A DNA stretch of 64,000 nucleotides from Pseudomonas saxonica (GCF_007858365.1 NZ_VFIO01000003.1:434001-498000); one strand, 5' to 3'. Shown: positions 1-9,494, counted from the stretch's first letter. Numbers and translations: made by a program. The notes: generated by a model from the letters alone, not told the origin.

Positions 1-100
1 CACGCGGGATCAAAATATCGACATTATTGAAGATGCTGCGCGTGCCGCGCTTGAAGGACACTCCCTTCAGCTCGACCGCGTAGGCGTTATCAGCGCTCAT
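1..100 (-). CDS. mlaF: MlaF, phospholipid-transport ABC ATPase (N-terminal part only)
   Basis: Only the first 33 codons lie inside the window; the gene continues beyond the left edge. The translation begins MSADNAYAVELKGVSFKRG, the usual opening of the ATPase subunit of the MlaFEDB transporter (Ttg2A in Pseudomonas), with the first beta strand of an ABC domain. MlaFEDB moves phospholipids between inner membrane and periplasmic MlaC to keep the outer membrane asymmetric. It is divergent from kdsD, an arrangement conserved in proteobacteria, where mla genes lie next to the LPS genes. The Walker motifs lie outside the window, so the assignment rests on the N-terminus and neighbourhood. Confidence 0.8.
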   Translation of the reverse strand, partial: MSADNAYAVELKGVSFKRGTRSIFNNVDILIPR

Positions 101-395
101 CTAAACTCCTTGCGATGCAGCCTCTGCCTCTCACTCGGACACCCGGCTCCTTCAGTAAAAAGAAGCATGCTCCCTGAGCGGGCCGAACTGGCGGCGAACT
201 ATACCACTGCTCTTACTGACCGCCCAAGGCCGAAGGAGTGCCCTGTAAGCATCCAGACAGCGAAATTAATCCCATTGAGCACCAAGGCCGTGACCTCTTT
301 ACAGGTGCAGACCACAAACTACGACGATCGCGCGTGAGTGATCAGCACATAACCGCTATAATCTTTGCCTTTTCTCAGGCTACCCGACTTCAAAC
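101..395. other. mlaF/kdsD divergent intergenic region
   Basis: This 295-base spacer separates the divergent mlaF and kdsD genes. It must hold both promoters. The only clear signal I see is a TATAAT hexamer facing kdsD, listed separately. A 75-codon open frame across it (110-337) has no recognisable product and no good ribosome binding site. Confidence 0.6.
334..362 (+). promoter_or_regulatory. Candidate sigma-70 promoter of the kdsD-lptB operon
   Basis: A perfect -10 hexamer TATAAT lies at 357-362, 34 bases before the kdsD start. With a 17-base spacer the -35 position would be GTGAGT at 334-339, a poor match to TTGACA, so the promoter may be weak or activator-assisted. Position and orientation fit the kdsD-kdsC-lptC-lptA-lptB operon. 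Confidence 0.4.
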
Positions 396-1370
396 ATGAG
401 CCAATCCAGCGACCTGATTCAATCTGCCCAACGCACCATCCGCCTCGAGCTGGAAGCTGTAGAAGGCTTGCTGACCCATATCGACGCTGATTTCGTGAGC
501 GCTTGCGAGATGATTCTTGCAAGTAAAGGCCGTGTAGTTGTGGTCGGCATGGGCAAGTCCGGGCACATCGGCAATAAAATCGCCGCGACCCTGGCCAGCA
601 CCGGCACCACTGCTTTCTTCGTCCATCCGGCTGAAGCCAGTCATGGCGACATGGGCATGATTACCCGCGACGACATTATCCTCGCGCTGTCCAATTCCGG
701 ATCGACCGCTGAAATCGTGACCCTGCTGCCCCTGATCAAGCGCCTGGGCATCAAATTGATCAGCATGACCGGCAATCCCGAATCACCATTGGCCAAAGCC
801 GCCGATGTCAGCCTGGATGCTCGCGTGGCACAAGAGGCTTGCCCACTCAATCTGGCGCCCACCTCCTCGACCACTGCGGCATTGGTACTGGGCGACGCAC
901 TGGCCATAGCTTTGCTTGAAGCGCGCGGCTTCACCGCCGAAGACTTTGCTTTTTCCCATCCAGGTGGCGCTCTGGGTCGACGCTTGCTGTTGAAAGTCGA
1001 AAACGTCATGCACTCGGGTGATGAATTGCCGCACGTGGTTCGCGGCACCTTGCTCAAAGATGCGTTGATGGAAATGACCCATAAAGGCCTCGGCATGACC
1101 GTGGTTATAGAAGAAGATGGCCGTCTGGCCGGGATCTTCACCGACGGCGACTTGCGTCGCACGCTGGATCGCGAGATCGATATTCGCAATGCCATCATCG
1201 ACACGGTCATGACCCCACATGGCAAAACGGCACGAGCCGACATGCTCGCAGCCGAAGCCCTGAAGATCATGGAAGACCATAAAATCAGCGCACTGGTGGT
1301 TGTCGACAAGGAAGACCGCCCGGTAGGCGCCTTGAACATGCACGACTTGCTGCGCGCAGGAGTGATGTAA
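396..1370 (+). CDS. kdsD: Arabinose-5-phosphate isomerase KdsD
   Basis: KdsD converts D-ribulose 5-phosphate to D-arabinose 5-phosphate, the first committed step of KDO synthesis for LPS, in the cytoplasm. The 324-residue protein has an N-terminal SIS sugar-isomerase domain (about 35-170, with GMGKSGHIG at 51-59 and a conserved His near 188 in FSHPGG) followed by two CBS domains from about 205 to the end. This is the normal family length and architecture. The stop codon shares one base with the kdsC start (TAATG), so the two genes are translationally coupled, and they act in the same pathway. Confidence 0.95.
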   Translation: MSQSSDLIQSAQRTIRLELEAVEGLLTHIDADFVSACEMILASKGRVVVVGMGKSGHIGNKIAATLASTGTTAFFVHPAEASHGDMGMITRDDIILALSNSGSTAEIVTLLPLIKRLGIKLISMTGNPESPLAKAADVSLDARVAQEACPLNLAPTSSTTAALVLGDALAIALLEARGFTAEDFAFSHPGGALGRRLLLKVENVMHSGDELPHVVRGTLLKDALMEMTHKGLGMTVVIEEDGRLAGIFTDGDLRRTLDREIDIRNAIIDTVMTPHGKTARADMLAAEALKIMEDHKISALVVVDKEDRPVGALNMHDLLRAGVM

Positions 1371-1894
1371 TGACTCAAGAACTGCTTAAACGCGGTAAAG
1401 GTATTAAGCTGGCCGTCTTCGACGTCGATGGCGTGCTGACAGATGGGCGGCTGTACTTCCTTGAAGACGGCAGCGAATTCAAGTCGTTCAGTACACTCGA
1501 TGGTCAGGGCATTAAAATGCTGATGGCTGCGGGCGTTCAAACAGCCATTATCAGCGGTCGCAAGACGCCTGCGGTTGAGCGTCGCGCGCAAAATCTGGGC
1601 ATCCCACATCTGTATCAGGGCCGCGAAGACAAATTAGTGGTTTTGGACGAGCTTCTCGGCCAACTCAACCTAAGCTATGAGCAGGTTGCTTATTTGGGCG
1701 ACGACTTACCCGACTTGCCGGTTATACGCCGCGTAGGCTTGGGCATGGCGGTTGCCAATGCGGCAAGTTTTGTTCGCCAGCACGCCCATGGGGTTACTCA
1801 GGCGCGAGGCGGCGAAGGTGCAGCGCGCGAATTTTGCGAGCTGATTCTGCGAGCCCAAGGCCGCCTTGATGCTGCCCTCGCCGCCTACCTATAG
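1370..1894 (+). CDS. kdsC: KDO-8-phosphate phosphatase KdsC
   Basis: KdsC removes phosphate from 3-deoxy-D-manno-octulosonate 8-phosphate to release KDO. The 174-residue sequence is a compact cap-less HAD phosphatase: motif I is FDVDGVLTDG with the nucleophile and acid/base Asp pair at residues 18 and 20, motif II is ISGR near residue 62, and the late motif is GDDLPDLP. The short length without an inserted cap fits the tetrameric C0 KdsC type. It starts inside the kdsD stop codon, and lptC follows after 8 bases. Confidence 0.95.
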   Translation: MTQELLKRGKGIKLAVFDVDGVLTDGRLYFLEDGSEFKSFSTLDGQGIKMLMAAGVQTAIISGRKTPAVERRAQNLGIPHLYQGREDKLVVLDELLGQLNLSYEQVAYLGDDLPDLPVIRRVGLGMAVANAASFVRQHAHGVTQARGGEGAAREFCELILRAQGRLDAALAAYL

Positions 1895-1902
1895 AGCTTT
1901 AT

Positions 1903-2475
1903 ATGCTGAGCAAAAAGATTCGCAACATCCTGCTATTCACAGTCATTGCCGCGTTGTTCGCGGCTGTTGGCTACTGGAATATCAGCCCGGAACGCTTTCT
2001 CGACCGCCCTCCCGTGGCTGTTGATGAAGGCGCCATTGACTACTACGCCCTGAAAACGCGCAGCCTTCAATATTTACCGGACGGCAAGTTGCAGTACGAA
2101 ATGACCGCCGACAAGGTTGAACACTTGAAGGCATCCGAAGTCACCTTGCTGACCACTCCCGACCTGCAAATGTATCGCGGCACAGCCTATCCGTGGCACG
2201 TACAAAGCGAGCACGGTGAAGTGAACCCGGACGGTACTGAAGTTGAGCTGATCGACTCGGTGCGCGTAGCCCGTACCGACGAAAAAGATCGCACCACCAT
2301 TATTACCAGCACCCGCATGACTGTTTTCCCTCAGAAGCAATATGCGCAGACCGACCGAGACGTTAGAATCGACGGCGCTGGCGGTGTAACGACTGGCAAG
2401 GGAATGAAAGCATATTTGAAAGACGGCAGGATGGACCTGCTGTCCAACGTAAGAGGACAGTATGAGTCTCGTTAA
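1903..2475 (+). CDS. lptC: LPS export protein LptC
   Basis: LptC is the bitopic inner-membrane protein that receives LPS from the LptB2FG transporter and passes it to periplasmic LptA. A single hydrophobic segment at about residues 8-26 anchors the N-terminus; the rest is a periplasmic beta-jellyroll (YrbK/LptC family) of about 165 residues. At 190 residues it is normal for the family. It lies between kdsC and lptA and its 3' end overlaps lptA by 14 bases, so lptA translation is probably coupled. The sequence itself diverges easily, and order in the operon strengthens the call. Confidence 0.93.
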   Translation: MLSKKIRNILLFTVIAALFAAVGYWNISPERFLDRPPVAVDEGAIDYYALKTRSLQYLPDGKLQYEMTADKVEHLKASEVTLLTTPDLQMYRGTAYPWHVQSEHGEVNPDGTEVELIDSVRVARTDEKDRTTIITSTRMTVFPQKQYAQTDRDVRIDGAGGVTTGKGMKAYLKDGRMDLLSNVRGQYESR

Positions 2476-3007
2476 AACCCTCCCATTATTGCTCAGCCTG
2501 AGCGCAGCACTGGGAAGCGCGAGCGCCTGGGCTCTGCCGAACGACAATGAACAGCCTATTCACATCCAGGCTGATGATGCGCAGCTGGATGACAAAAACG
2601 GGGTCGCTACCTACAAGGGCGACGTCATCATCACCCAAGGCTCGATGAAGATTACCGGCAACAAGGTAACCATCACCCGTAACGCTGCGGGCGAAATTGA
2701 CGTTGTGACGTCGGTGGGCAATCTGGCTTACTTCGAGCAATTGCAAAAAGCCACTGATCCAAAGCCCGTGCAGGCCTATGCCGTAACGATCCAATACCAT
2801 GCGCCTCAAAATCGCATCGTACTGATCGACAAGGCCAAGGTTATCAATGACGGCAACACCACCGAAGGCGAGAAAATCGTCTACGACACCGTCAAGCAAG
2901 TGGCTAACGCTGGCCGTGCCAATGGCTCTAATGTCACCGCACCGCGACCACGCATCGATATGGTCATCCAGCCGAAGAAGAAAACTGACCAGCAGAAGGC
3001 CCGTTAA
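2462..3007 (+). CDS. lptA: Periplasmic LPS bridge protein LptA (LptH)
   Basis: LptA polymerises into the periplasmic beta-jellyroll bridge carrying LPS from LptC to LptD; in Pseudomonas it is often called LptH. The first 25 residues are a Sec signal peptide ending near SAWA-LP. The mature region has the OstA/LptA pattern of short beta strands ([19 protein letters not shown], then GDVIITQGS). The 181-residue length is usual. The gene overlaps lptC by 14 bases, and its stop shares a base with lptB (TAATG). Confidence 0.94.
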   Translation: MSLVKTLPLLLSLSAALGSASAWALPNDNEQPIHIQADDAQLDDKNGVATYKGDVIITQGSMKITGNKVTITRNAAGEIDVVTSVGNLAYFEQLQKATDPKPVQAYAVTIQYHAPQNRIVLIDKAKVINDGNTTEGEKIVYDTVKQVANAGRANGSNVTAPRPRIDMVIQPKKKTDQQKAR

Positions 3008-3732
3008 TGGCTACTCTGAAAGCCCAGCATTTGGCTAAAAGCTACAAGAGTCGCCAAGTGGTACGCGATGTCAGCTTGTCAATCGACAGCGGGCAAATCG
3101 TAGGCTTGCTTGGCCCTAACGGCGCAGGCAAGACCACGTGCTTTTATATGATTGTCGGCCTGGTTCAGGCCGATCAGGGTCGCGTGCTGATCGATGATCT
3201 GGATGTCAGCCACCAACCCATGCACGGCCGCGCACGTGCCGGTATCGGGTACTTGCCACAGGAAGCGTCAATCTTCCGCAAGCTGTCGGTTGCCGACAAC
3301 ATCATGGCGATTCTCGAAACGCGCAAGGAGCTCGACAAGGCCGGTCGCCGTAAAGAGCTGGAAAGCCTGCTGCAGGAATTCCATATCAATCATATCCGCG
3401 ACAGCCTGGGCATGAGCTTGTCCGGTGGTGAGCGACGCCGGGTAGAAATTGCCCGCGCTCTGGCTACCGCTCCGAAGTTCATCCTGCTCGACGAACCTTT
3501 TGCCGGCGTTGACCCCATTTCCGTGGGTGATATTAAACAGATCATTCACCACCTCAAAGCCAAAGGCATTGGCGTGCTGATCACAGACCACAACGTGCGT
3601 GAAACCCTCGATATCTGTGAAACCGCCTACATCGTCAACGACGGTCAACTGATCGCAGAAGGCGATGCTGAAACCATTTTGGCCAACAAGCTGGTTCGCG
3701 AAGTGTATCTGGGGCATGAGTTCCGCTTGTAA
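3007..3732 (+). CDS. lptB: LPS export ABC ATPase LptB
   Basis: LptB is the cytoplasmic ATPase powering LPS extraction by LptB2FG. All ABC motifs are intact in the 241-residue protein: Walker [10 protein letters not shown] (36-44), Q-loop near YLPQEASIF, signature LSGGE (138-142), Walker B ILLDEP with catalytic Glu163, and the switch His in ITDHN. It is the last gene of the kdsD-lptB operon. A hairpin with a T-run follows about 30 bases after the stop. The partners LptF and LptG are normally encoded elsewhere. Confidence 0.97.
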   Translation: MATLKAQHLAKSYKSRQVVRDVSLSIDSGQIVGLLGPNGAGKTTCFYMIVGLVQADQGRVLIDDLDVSHQPMHGRARAGIGYLPQEASIFRKLSVADNIMAILETRKELDKAGRRKELESLLQEFHINHIRDSLGMSLSGGERRRVEIARALATAPKFILLDEPFAGVDPISVGDIKQIIHHLKAKGIGVLITDHNVRETLDICETAYIVNDGQLIAEGDAETILANKLVREVYLGHEFRL

Positions 3733-3763
3733 ACCCCATCGTGAGTGGCCCCTTGTAGCGATA

Positions 3764-3798
3764 AACCTTGAACATCAATATGACGGTCAAGGTTTTTT
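3764..3798 (+). terminator. Rho-independent terminator after lptB
   Basis: AACCTTGA (3764-3771) pairs with TCAAGGTT (3787-3794) around a 15-base loop and runs into a six-T tract ending at 3798. It sits 32 bases after the lptB stop and before the rpoN promoter region, so it probably ends the LPS operon. The loop is longer than average. Confidence 0.65.
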
Positions 3799-3885
3799 CG
3801 CATTTGGGGCCCGCTTGCACGCCGCTTCTGAAAACATCTCAAACTAATTGGAAACGCCCCTAGTCAAACGTACTGGGTTCAGGCA

Positions 3886-3891
3886 TATAAT
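3886..3891 (+). promoter_or_regulatory. Candidate -10 element of rpoN
   Basis: A perfect TATAAT lies 80 bases before the rpoN start. The corresponding -35 position (GTCAAA, 3863-3868) matches poorly. rpoN is generally expressed constitutively from a sigma-70 promoter, which this could be. Confidence 0.35.
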
Positions 3892-3970
3892 TTGCTTATG
3901 TTTGGCGCTCACGCGCCTTGGTAGTGGATGGCGCCATGCGCGCCGGCGAATAAGGTCTTAAGCCCCAGCC

Positions 3971-5464
3971 ATGAAACCATCGCTAGTCCTGAGAATGGGC
4001 CAACAGCTGACGATGACACCGCAGCTGCAACAGGCCATCCGTCTGCTCCAATTGTCCACCCTGGATCTGCAACAGGAAATCCAGGAGGCTCTGGAATCAA
4101 ATCCAATGCTCGAGCGCCAGGAAGAAGGCGACGACTTCGACAATTCAGACCCTCTGGCCGACAACATCGAGCAAAAACCCAATAACGATATTCAGGAGCC
4201 GTCGTATCAGGAGTCCACACCCACCGTGGACAACCTGGAAGAAGGTGAATGGAACGAACGCATTCCCAATGAGCTGCCTGTCGACACGGCTTGGGAAGAC
4301 GTCTACCAAACCAGCGCCAGCAGCCTGCCAAGCAACGATGATGACGAGTGGGACTTCACCACCCGCACTTCGGCCGGCGAAAGCCTGCAAAGCCACCTGC
4401 TGTGGCAACTGAATCTGGCTCCCATGTCAGACACTGACCGGCTGATTGGCGTAACGCTCATCGACTGCATCAACAATCAAGGGTATCTCGACGAGTCACT
4501 AGACGAAATCCTTGAGGCATTCGACCCAGAACTCGACATCGAACTCGATGAGATCGAAGCCGTTCTGCACCGCATTCAGCAATTCGAACCAGCAGGGATT
4601 GGCGCCCGCAACCTCAGTGAGTGTCTGCTTCTTCAATTGCGCCAGCTGCCGTCCAAAACGCTATGGCTCAATGAAGCCAAGCGCCTGGTGACTGACTACA
4701 TCGACCTCTTGGGCGCCCGCGATTACAGTCAGCTCATGCGCCGCATGAAGCTCAAGGAAGATGAGCTGCGTCAGGTCATTGAACTGATACAAAGCCTCAA
4801 CCCGCGCCCCGGCTCGCAAATCGAGTCCAGCGAAGCCGAATACGTGGTACCGGACGTGATTGTGCGCAAGGACAATGATCGCTGGCTGGTTGAGCTTAAT
4901 CAGGAGTCCATGCCACGTTTGCGGGTAAACCCTCAATACGCTGGTTTTGTGCGCCGCGCTGATACCAGCGCCGACAACACCTTCATGCGCAATCAGTTGC
5001 AAGAAGCTCGCTGGTTTATCAAAAGCCTGCAAAGCCGCAATGAAACGCTGATGAAAGTGGCGACGCAAATCGTCGAGCACCAGCGCGGCTTTCTGGAATA
5101 TGGTGATGAAGCCATGAAGCCTTTGGTGCTGCATGACATTGCCGAAGCAGTAGGCATGCACGAGTCGACCATTTCCCGGGTGACCACGCAAAAGTTCATG
5201 CATACGCCCCGCGGCATTTATGAGTTGAAGTACTTTTTCTCCAGCCACGTCAGCACTTCTGAAGGGGGCGAATGCTCGTCCACAGCGATCCGCGCCATCA
5301 TTAAAAAACTGGTGGCGGCTGAAAATCAGAAAAAGCCGTTGAGTGACAGCAAGATCGCTGGTTTACTGGAGGCACAAGGTATTCAAGTGGCCCGTCGCAC
5401 CGTCGCGAAGTACCGCGAATCCCTCGGGATAGCGCCTTCCAGCGAACGCAAGAGGTTGATGTAA
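3971..5464 (+). CDS. rpoN: RNA polymerase sigma-54 factor RpoN
   Basis: RpoN directs RNA polymerase to -24/-12 promoters that need AAA+ enhancer-binding activators, controlling nitrogen assimilation, motility and carbon use. The 497-residue protein shows the glutamine- and leucine-rich activator-contact region I ([20 protein letters not shown]), an acidic region II at about 55-110, the core-binding domain, a helix-turn-helix, and the diagnostic RpoN box [10 protein letters not shown] at about 474-483. It heads the conserved rpoN-hpf-ptsN-rapZ-ptsO cluster. The chosen ATG is the one that begins with the conserved [13 protein letters not shown]. Confidence 0.97.
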   Translation: MKPSLVLRMGQQLTMTPQLQQAIRLLQLSTLDLQQEIQEALESNPMLERQEEGDDFDNSDPLADNIEQKPNNDIQEPSYQESTPTVDNLEEGEWNERIPNELPVDTAWEDVYQTSASSLPSNDDDEWDFTTRTSAGESLQSHLLWQLNLAPMSDTDRLIGVTLIDCINNQGYLDESLDEILEAFDPELDIELDEIEAVLHRIQQFEPAGIGARNLSECLLLQLRQLPSKTLWLNEAKRLVTDYIDLLGARDYSQLMRRMKLKEDELRQVIELIQSLNPRPGSQIESSEAEYVVPDVIVRKDNDRWLVELNQESMPRLRVNPQYAGFVRRADTSADNTFMRNQLQEARWFIKSLQSRNETLMKVATQIVEHQRGFLEYGDEAMKPLVLHDIAEAVGMHESTISRVTTQKFMHTPRGIYELKYFFSSHVSTSEGGECSSTAIRAIIKKLVAAENQKKPLSDSKIAGLLEAQGIQVARRTVAKYRESLGIAPSSERKRLM

Positions 5465-5484
5465 GCCACGGGCCACCGCGTTTC

Positions 5485-5510
5485 AGTGGCAGGCTGTTCG
5501 GCCTGCCACT
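5485..5510 (+). other. Perfect 10-bp hairpin between rpoN and hpf
   Basis: AGTGGCAGGC (5485-5494) and GCCTGCCACT (5501-5510) form a perfect stem around the loop TGTTCG. There is no T-run beyond TTTA, so it is not a classical terminator. It could partially terminate transcription, or stabilise a processed end between rpoN and the hpf-ptsN-rapZ-ptsO message. Confidence 0.5.
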
Positions 5511-5540
5511 TTATGCAATGGCAACCGAAGGAGAAACTGC

Positions 5541-5855
5541 ATGCAAATCAACATCAGTGGACAGCATCTGGAAGTCACCGACGCGTTACGCGCTTACATA
5601 GGCGAAAAATTCAAACGCCTGGAGAACCATTTCGACAAGATCACCAATGCACAGGTCATCATGAAAGTCGAAAAACTTCAGCAGAAGATTGAAGCCACCC
5701 TGCATATCCCCAAGGGTCCGAAGGAAGTCGTTGCGAACGCAGAGCATACCGATATGTATGCTGCAATCGACCTGCTCGCTGACAAGCTCGATCGCCAACT
5801 GAAAAAACATAAGGAAAAGTCCCAAAGCCTGCTTCAAGGCGCAACGGGGCGTTAA
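5541..5855 (+). CDS. hpf: Ribosome hibernation promoting factor HPF (short form)
   Basis: HPF binds the decoding centre of the 30S subunit in starved cells and helps form inactive 100S ribosomes. The 104-residue protein has the conserved opening MQINISGQHLEVTDALRAYI and a basic C-terminal helix (LDRQLKKHKEK), and lacks the dimerisation domain of long HPF. In P. aeruginosa the equivalent protein is needed for survival of dormant cells. A good ribosome binding site (AAGGAG) precedes the ATG. It lies between rpoN and ptsN, its usual place. Confidence 0.95.
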   Translation: MQINISGQHLEVTDALRAYIGEKFKRLENHFDKITNAQVIMKVEKLQQKIEATLHIPKGPKEVVANAEHTDMYAAIDLLADKLDRQLKKHKEKSQSLLQGATGR

Positions 5856-5867
5856 TACTCCATACCC

Positions 5868-6332
5868 ATGATTCGACTTGAAAATATCCTGACCCCTGGC
5901 CGTTCCCTTGTGAACGTGCCGGGCGGCAGTAAAAAGCGCGTACTCGAACACACTGCCAAGCTGATTCACGATCAGGTGCCTGATCTGGCCATGCAGGACG
6001 TTTACGAGAGTTTGCTTGCCCGTGAAAAACTGGGTTCCACCGGTTTTGGTAACGGCATTGCCATACCTCATTGCCGCCTCAAGGGTTGCGAGTCGCCTGT
6101 CAGCGCCTTGTTGCACCTCGATGCGCCCATAGATTTCGACGCCATTGATGGCGCGCCAGTCGACCTGCTATTCGTTTTGCTCGTGCCTGAAGCGGCCACC
6201 GATGCTCATCTGGAACTGCTCAGGCAGATCGCCAGCATGCTCGACCGCAAAGACGTGCGCGACCAACTGCGCGCAGCCAGCAGCAACGAAGAGCTGTATA
6301 AGGTTGTTCTGGACGTACAGAGCGATCATTAA
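5868..6332 (+). CDS. ptsN: Nitrogen PTS EIIA component PtsN
   Basis: PtsN (EIIA-Ntr) is the last phosphoacceptor of the nitrogen PTS (PtsP to PtsO to PtsN). It regulates targets by protein contact instead of moving sugar. The 154-residue protein is a PTS EIIA type-2 domain with the phosphorylated His68 in [11 protein letters not shown]. It lies 12 bases after hpf and 2 bases before rapZ, in one operon with its phosphodonor PtsO. Confidence 0.95.
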   Translation: MIRLENILTPGRSLVNVPGGSKKRVLEHTAKLIHDQVPDLAMQDVYESLLAREKLGSTGFGNGIAIPHCRLKGCESPVSALLHLDAPIDFDAIDGAPVDLLFVLLVPEAATDAHLELLRQIASMLDRKDVRDQLRAASSNEELYKVVLDVQSDH

Positions 6333-6334
6333 TC

Positions 6335-7192
6335 ATGCGCTTAGTCATCGTTAGCGGACGCTCAGGCTCCGGAAAAAGCACTGCACTGGCTGTCCTCGAA
6401 GACAACGGTTTCTATTGCATCGATAATCTGCCCGCCGGGCTGCTGCCAGAGCTGGCAGAGCGTGCGCTGATTCATACCGAATTGGCACAGCCGCTGGTTG
6501 CCGTGTCCATTGACGCACGTAACTTGCCCAGCCATTTGTCGCGTTTTCCGCAACTGCTTGAAGAGGTGCGCAACCGGCACATACAGTGCGATGTGCTGTT
6601 TCTGGATGCCGACGAAGAAACCTTGCTTAAACGCTTCTCTGAAACACGCCGGCGTCACCCACTGAGCAGCGCCAGTCGCTCTCTGGCCGAAGCCATACGT
6701 GACGAGAACCTCTTGCTCGGGCCCATTGCCGACCTGGCTGACCTGACGATCAATACCACCAACCTCAACCTCTATCAGCTGCGCGATACCATCAAGCTGC
6801 GTTTGCTGAACAAACCTGAGGCCGGGACCGCATTTTTGGTTGAGTCGTTTGGTTTCAAGCGTGGCATGCCGGTCGATGCCGACTTGGTGTTCGATGTGCG
6901 CTGCTTGCCTAACCCGTACTGGAAGCCAGAGCTACGCGAGCAATCGGGGCTGGACAAGCCTGTTGCAGACTACCTGGCAGCACAGCCGGATGTCGAAGAG
7001 ATGTTCCAGGATATCTCCAGCTACCTGCTTAAATGGCTGCCCCGCTTCGCAGCCAGCAACCGGGCGTATGTCACCATTGGCATTGGCTGCACAGGCGGGC
7101 ATCATCGCTCGGTCTACCTGACTGAACGCCTCGGTAAATGCCTGCAAGAAACCCTGAAGAACGTCCAGGTTCGCCACCGCGACCTTACCTGA
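6335..7192 (+). CDS. rapZ: RNase adapter / nucleotide-binding protein RapZ
   Basis: RapZ is a P-loop protein which in E. coli binds GlmZ/GlmY RNAs and presents GlmZ to RNase E, tuning GlcN6P synthesis. The Walker A motif [10 protein letters not shown] is at about residues 6-15. The C-terminal domain carries the conserved [12 protein letters not shown] near residue 247, implicated in GlcN6P/RNA binding. The 285-residue length is normal. The glmY/glmZ RNAs are best known in enterics, so the RNA partner in this organism is open. Confidence 0.94.
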   Translation: MRLVIVSGRSGSGKSTALAVLEDNGFYCIDNLPAGLLPELAERALIHTELAQPLVAVSIDARNLPSHLSRFPQLLEEVRNRHIQCDVLFLDADEETLLKRFSETRRRHPLSSASRSLAEAIRDENLLLGPIADLADLTINTTNLNLYQLRDTIKLRLLNKPEAGTAFLVESFGFKRGMPVDADLVFDVRCLPNPYWKPELREQSGLDKPVADYLAAQPDVEEMFQDISSYLLKWLPRFAASNRAYVTIGIGCTGGHHRSVYLTERLGKCLQETLKNVQVRHRDLT

Positions 7193-7208
7193 AAGGATCA
7201 CTACCGCG

Positions 7209-7481
7209 ATGCCTGCACTGGAAATTGAAATCATCAACAAGCTGGGCTTGCACGCCCGGGCATCGGCCAAGTTCGTAGGTATCGCAGGACAGTTTCCATG
7301 TCTGGTCAGAGCAGGACGTACCGCTGACTCGATGGTGGATGGCAAAAGCATCATGGCCATGATGATGCTTGCCGCTGGCAAGGGCACGACTATCCACCTC
7401 AAGACTGAAGGCGAGAAAGAGCAGGAAGCCCTTGATGCCCTAACCAAACTCATCAATAACTACTTTGATGAAGGCGAGTAA
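7209..7481 (+). CDS. ptsO: Nitrogen PTS phosphocarrier NPr (PtsO)
   Basis: PtsO is the HPr-like carrier that passes phosphate from PtsP (EI-Ntr) to PtsN. The 90-residue protein has the phosphorylated His15 in NKLGLHARASAKFV and the usual HPr second-site loop (DGKSIMAMMML). It closes the rpoN-hpf-ptsN-rapZ-ptsO cluster and converges with the ZIP transporter gene 7 bases away. Confidence 0.95.
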   Translation: MPALEIEIINKLGLHARASAKFVGIAGQFPCLVRAGRTADSMVDGKSIMAMMMLAAGKGTTIHLKTEGEKEQEALDALTKLINNYFDEGE

Positions 7482-7488
7482 GCCACGC

Positions 7489-8382
7489 TTAACCCAACGC
7501 CGTATCCATCACCATCATCAAGCAAAACCCTACACACAAGCCCAGACTGGCCAGTTTTTCGTGGCCATTGCGGCGTGATTCGGGGATGACTTCTTGCGTG
7601 ACCACCAGCAGCATGGCCCCCGCCGCCAATGCCAACCCCATTGGCAACAATACTTCGGCCAGATTGACCAACCAGGCACAAAGCAAGGCGAACACCGGCT
7701 CGACAAGGCCTGAGGCAGCCCCGATCAAGAATGCCCTGACCCGCGACATGCCCGCGCCAGCCAACACCAATGCAATTACCAGCCCCTCTGGCACATCCTG
7801 AAGCGCAATGCCCATCGCCAGACTATCGGCGTCTGGCATTCCGCCGCCTGCCGACACCCCGACCGCCATGCCTTCGGGGATGTTATGCGCCACGATGGCA
7901 ATCACGAACAACCAGATGCGCGGTGCAATCACGGGTTCACCGGGACGACTGACCAAGACTTCTGGCCCGCCTCCCGCGACCTTGCGGTCCACCAGAAACA
8001 AAAAGAAAGCGCCCAGCAAGATACCCGCACTGATCAACCCGCTGGCGGCCCAAGCTGACAAGCCAAGACTTTGAGCCGCTGCTATGCCGGGAACAATCAG
8101 CGAGAAGGCCGTGGCGGCCAGCATCACCCCGGCACCAAAGCCCAACAAGGTATCGCTGACCGCCACCGGCATCTTGCGAATAACCAGCACCGGCACCGCG
8201 CCCAGCGCCGTACCCAACGCGCAGAGCGCTCCGCCTTGCAGCGCCCGTAACATCCTGGGCTCCAGATCCAGCCAGACCAATCCCTTGGCTACCAGCAAGG
8301 CCGTGCCCGCCAACAGCAAGAGCGTGCCAAGGGCATAGCGAAACATTCGCACGCCCCCGACCGCTAATATTTGCGTGCCCAT
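7489..8382 (-). CDS. ZIP-family divalent metal transporter
   Basis: A 297-residue polytopic membrane protein of the ZIP/GufA family importing metals such as Zn, Fe or Mn. About eight hydrophobic segments are visible. The two metal-site helices are recognisable: HNIPEGMAVGVSAG and, next, ALQDVPEGLVIALVLAGAG. I start it at the ATG beginning MGTQILAVGG; a longer open frame upstream runs into sodA and is not coding. MFRYALGTLL (8346) is an alternative start. It begins 22 bases after sodA on the same strand, so it is probably the last gene of the Fur-controlled operon, where Mn or Fe uptake would suit a Mn superoxide dismutase. Substrate not determinable here. Confidence 0.88.
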   Translation of the reverse strand: MGTQILAVGGVRMFRYALGTLLLLAGTALLVAKGLVWLDLEPRMLRALQGGALCALGTALGAVPVLVIRKMPVAVSDTLLGFGAGVMLAATAFSLIVPGIAAAQSLGLSAWAASGLISAGILLGAFFLFLVDRKVAGGGPEVLVSRPGEPVIAPRIWLFVIAIVAHNIPEGMAVGVSAGGGMPDADSLAMGIALQDVPEGLVIALVLAGAGMSRVRAFLIGAASGLVEPVFALLCAWLVNLAEVLLPMGLALAAGAMLLVVTQEVIPESRRNGHEKLASLGLCVGFCLMMVMDTALG

Positions 8383-8404
8383 AATCTGCCTGAATCCTGT
8401 TGAG

Positions 8405-9016
8405 TCAGCCAATAGCGGCCTGATAACGACGCGCCACTTCTGGCCAATTAATAACGTTATAAAACGCACTGATGTATTCGGGACGACGGTTTTGGTAACG
8501 CAGGTAGTACGCGTGCTCCCACACATCCAGCCCAAGAATCGGCGTGTTGCCATTCATCAGCGGACTGTCCTGATTACCGCTGCTTTCGACGACCAGTGTT
8601 TTTTGTGGCGTGACACTCAACCATGCCCAGCCACTGCCAAAACGGGTCAATGCAGCCTTGGTAAAGGCTTCTTTGAACGCATCAAGCCCTCCCAACTGCT
8701 CATCAATCGCCTTAAGCAGTGCGCCTTCTGGAATACCTCCCCCTTTAGGGCTCATCACTTCCCAGAATAGAGAGTGATTGGCATGTCCACCGCCATGATT
8801 GATCACTGCCGGTCGCAGTTGCTCGGGCAATTGCTGAACGCTGGCGACCAGTTTTTCCACTGGCCAGTCTTCCCATTCGGTTCCCTGCACAGCCGCATTG
8901 AGATTATTGATATAGGTCTGGTGGTGTTTGGTGTGATGAATTTCCATGGTTTGCGCATCAATATGCGGCTCAAGGGCGTCATAGGCATAAGGCAAAGCAG
9001 GCAATGTGTAAGTCAT
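8405..9016 (-). CDS. sodA: Superoxide dismutase, Mn type (SodA)
   Basis: SodA dismutates superoxide in the cytoplasm. The metal ligands are visible in the 203-residue protein: His27 (EIHHTKHH), His81 ([10 protein letters not shown]), Asp164 and His168 ([12 protein letters not shown]). Mn preference is inferred from the family and from the operon: in Pseudomonas the fagA-fumC-orfX-sodA set is derepressed by iron starvation, when the Fe enzyme SodB cannot be used. The frame is open 37 codons further upstream, but [19 protein letters not shown] is the canonical start. It begins 1 base past the orfX stop. Confidence 0.96.
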   Translation of the reverse strand: MTYTLPALPYAYDALEPHIDAQTMEIHHTKHHQTYINNLNAAVQGTEWEDWPVEKLVASVQQLPEQLRPAVINHGGGHANHSLFWEVMSPKGGGIPEGALLKAIDEQLGGLDAFKEAFTKAALTRFGSGWAWLSVTPQKTLVVESSGNQDSPLMNGNTPILGLDVWEHAYYLRYQNRRPEYISAFYNVINWPEVARRYQAAIG

Positions 9017-9017
9017 A

Positions 9018-9467
9018 TCAATGTACTCCTGAGTGATGGCCGCTGTGTACTGAACGCTCCAGGGTGGTTTGAGCCACGCTGTTTTTAAGCAACAGGCTGG
9101 AGCGCGGGTATTCACCGTATTCGCCAATGAAATTCAACAGTTCTACATAGGTCTTGCTGCTATGACGCAGCGCAGCCTGGCGCAACGCGGGGACCAAACG
9201 GTCGTTCTGCATGGTGTGCAGTAATCGTTGATGAATCGCACAGAGGTACTCAACGCTTTCTTCTGGCTGGTTGAGGCGCAAATGCAAATCCGCCAGGTTG
9301 TGGTGCGATATCACACACGCAGCCACTGCTTCGTCGGCATCACTCCAGCGCTCAAACAGAACCTGTGCCAGAGCAAGGGCCTGCAAGTAGTGCTCCCGGG
9401 CGTCGACCAGTTCGCCCTGAGCGAAACAGCGGTTCGCTCTTTCGATCGTGCGTTTCCAGTGCTCCAT
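9018..9467 (-). CDS. OrfX, uncharacterised TPR-like protein of the sodA operon
   Basis: This 149-residue protein corresponds by position to the orfX between fumC and sodA in Pseudomonas. It is mostly helical, and residues about 1-90 look like two TPR-type helix pairs ([20 protein letters not shown], then [22 protein letters not shown]), suggesting a scaffold role. There is no signal peptide. The C-terminus is His- and Ser-rich ([11 protein letters not shown]), which may bind metal, though this is inference. Function unknown; co-expression with FumC and SodA under iron limitation is the main clue. Confidence 0.85.
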   Translation of the reverse strand: MEHWKRTIERANRCFAQGELVDAREHYLQALALAQVLFERWSDADEAVAACVISHHNLADLHLRLNQPEESVEYLCAIHQRLLHTMQNDRLVPALRQAALRHSSKTYVELLNFIGEYGEYPRSSLLLKNSVAQTTLERSVHSGHHSGVH

Positions 9468-9494
9468 GTGAAACCTCCAAAGCAGTGTCGTGAG

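Noticed and set aside
641..1609. 322-codon open frame on the minus strand across kdsD/kdsC
   Set aside because: It is antisense to two intact, well-identified genes and its translation has no recognisable domain; a by-product of GC-rich codon use.
8383..8553. Longer N-terminus for the ZIP transporter
   Set aside because: The extension lies in the sodA coding sequence in another frame and lacks membrane character.
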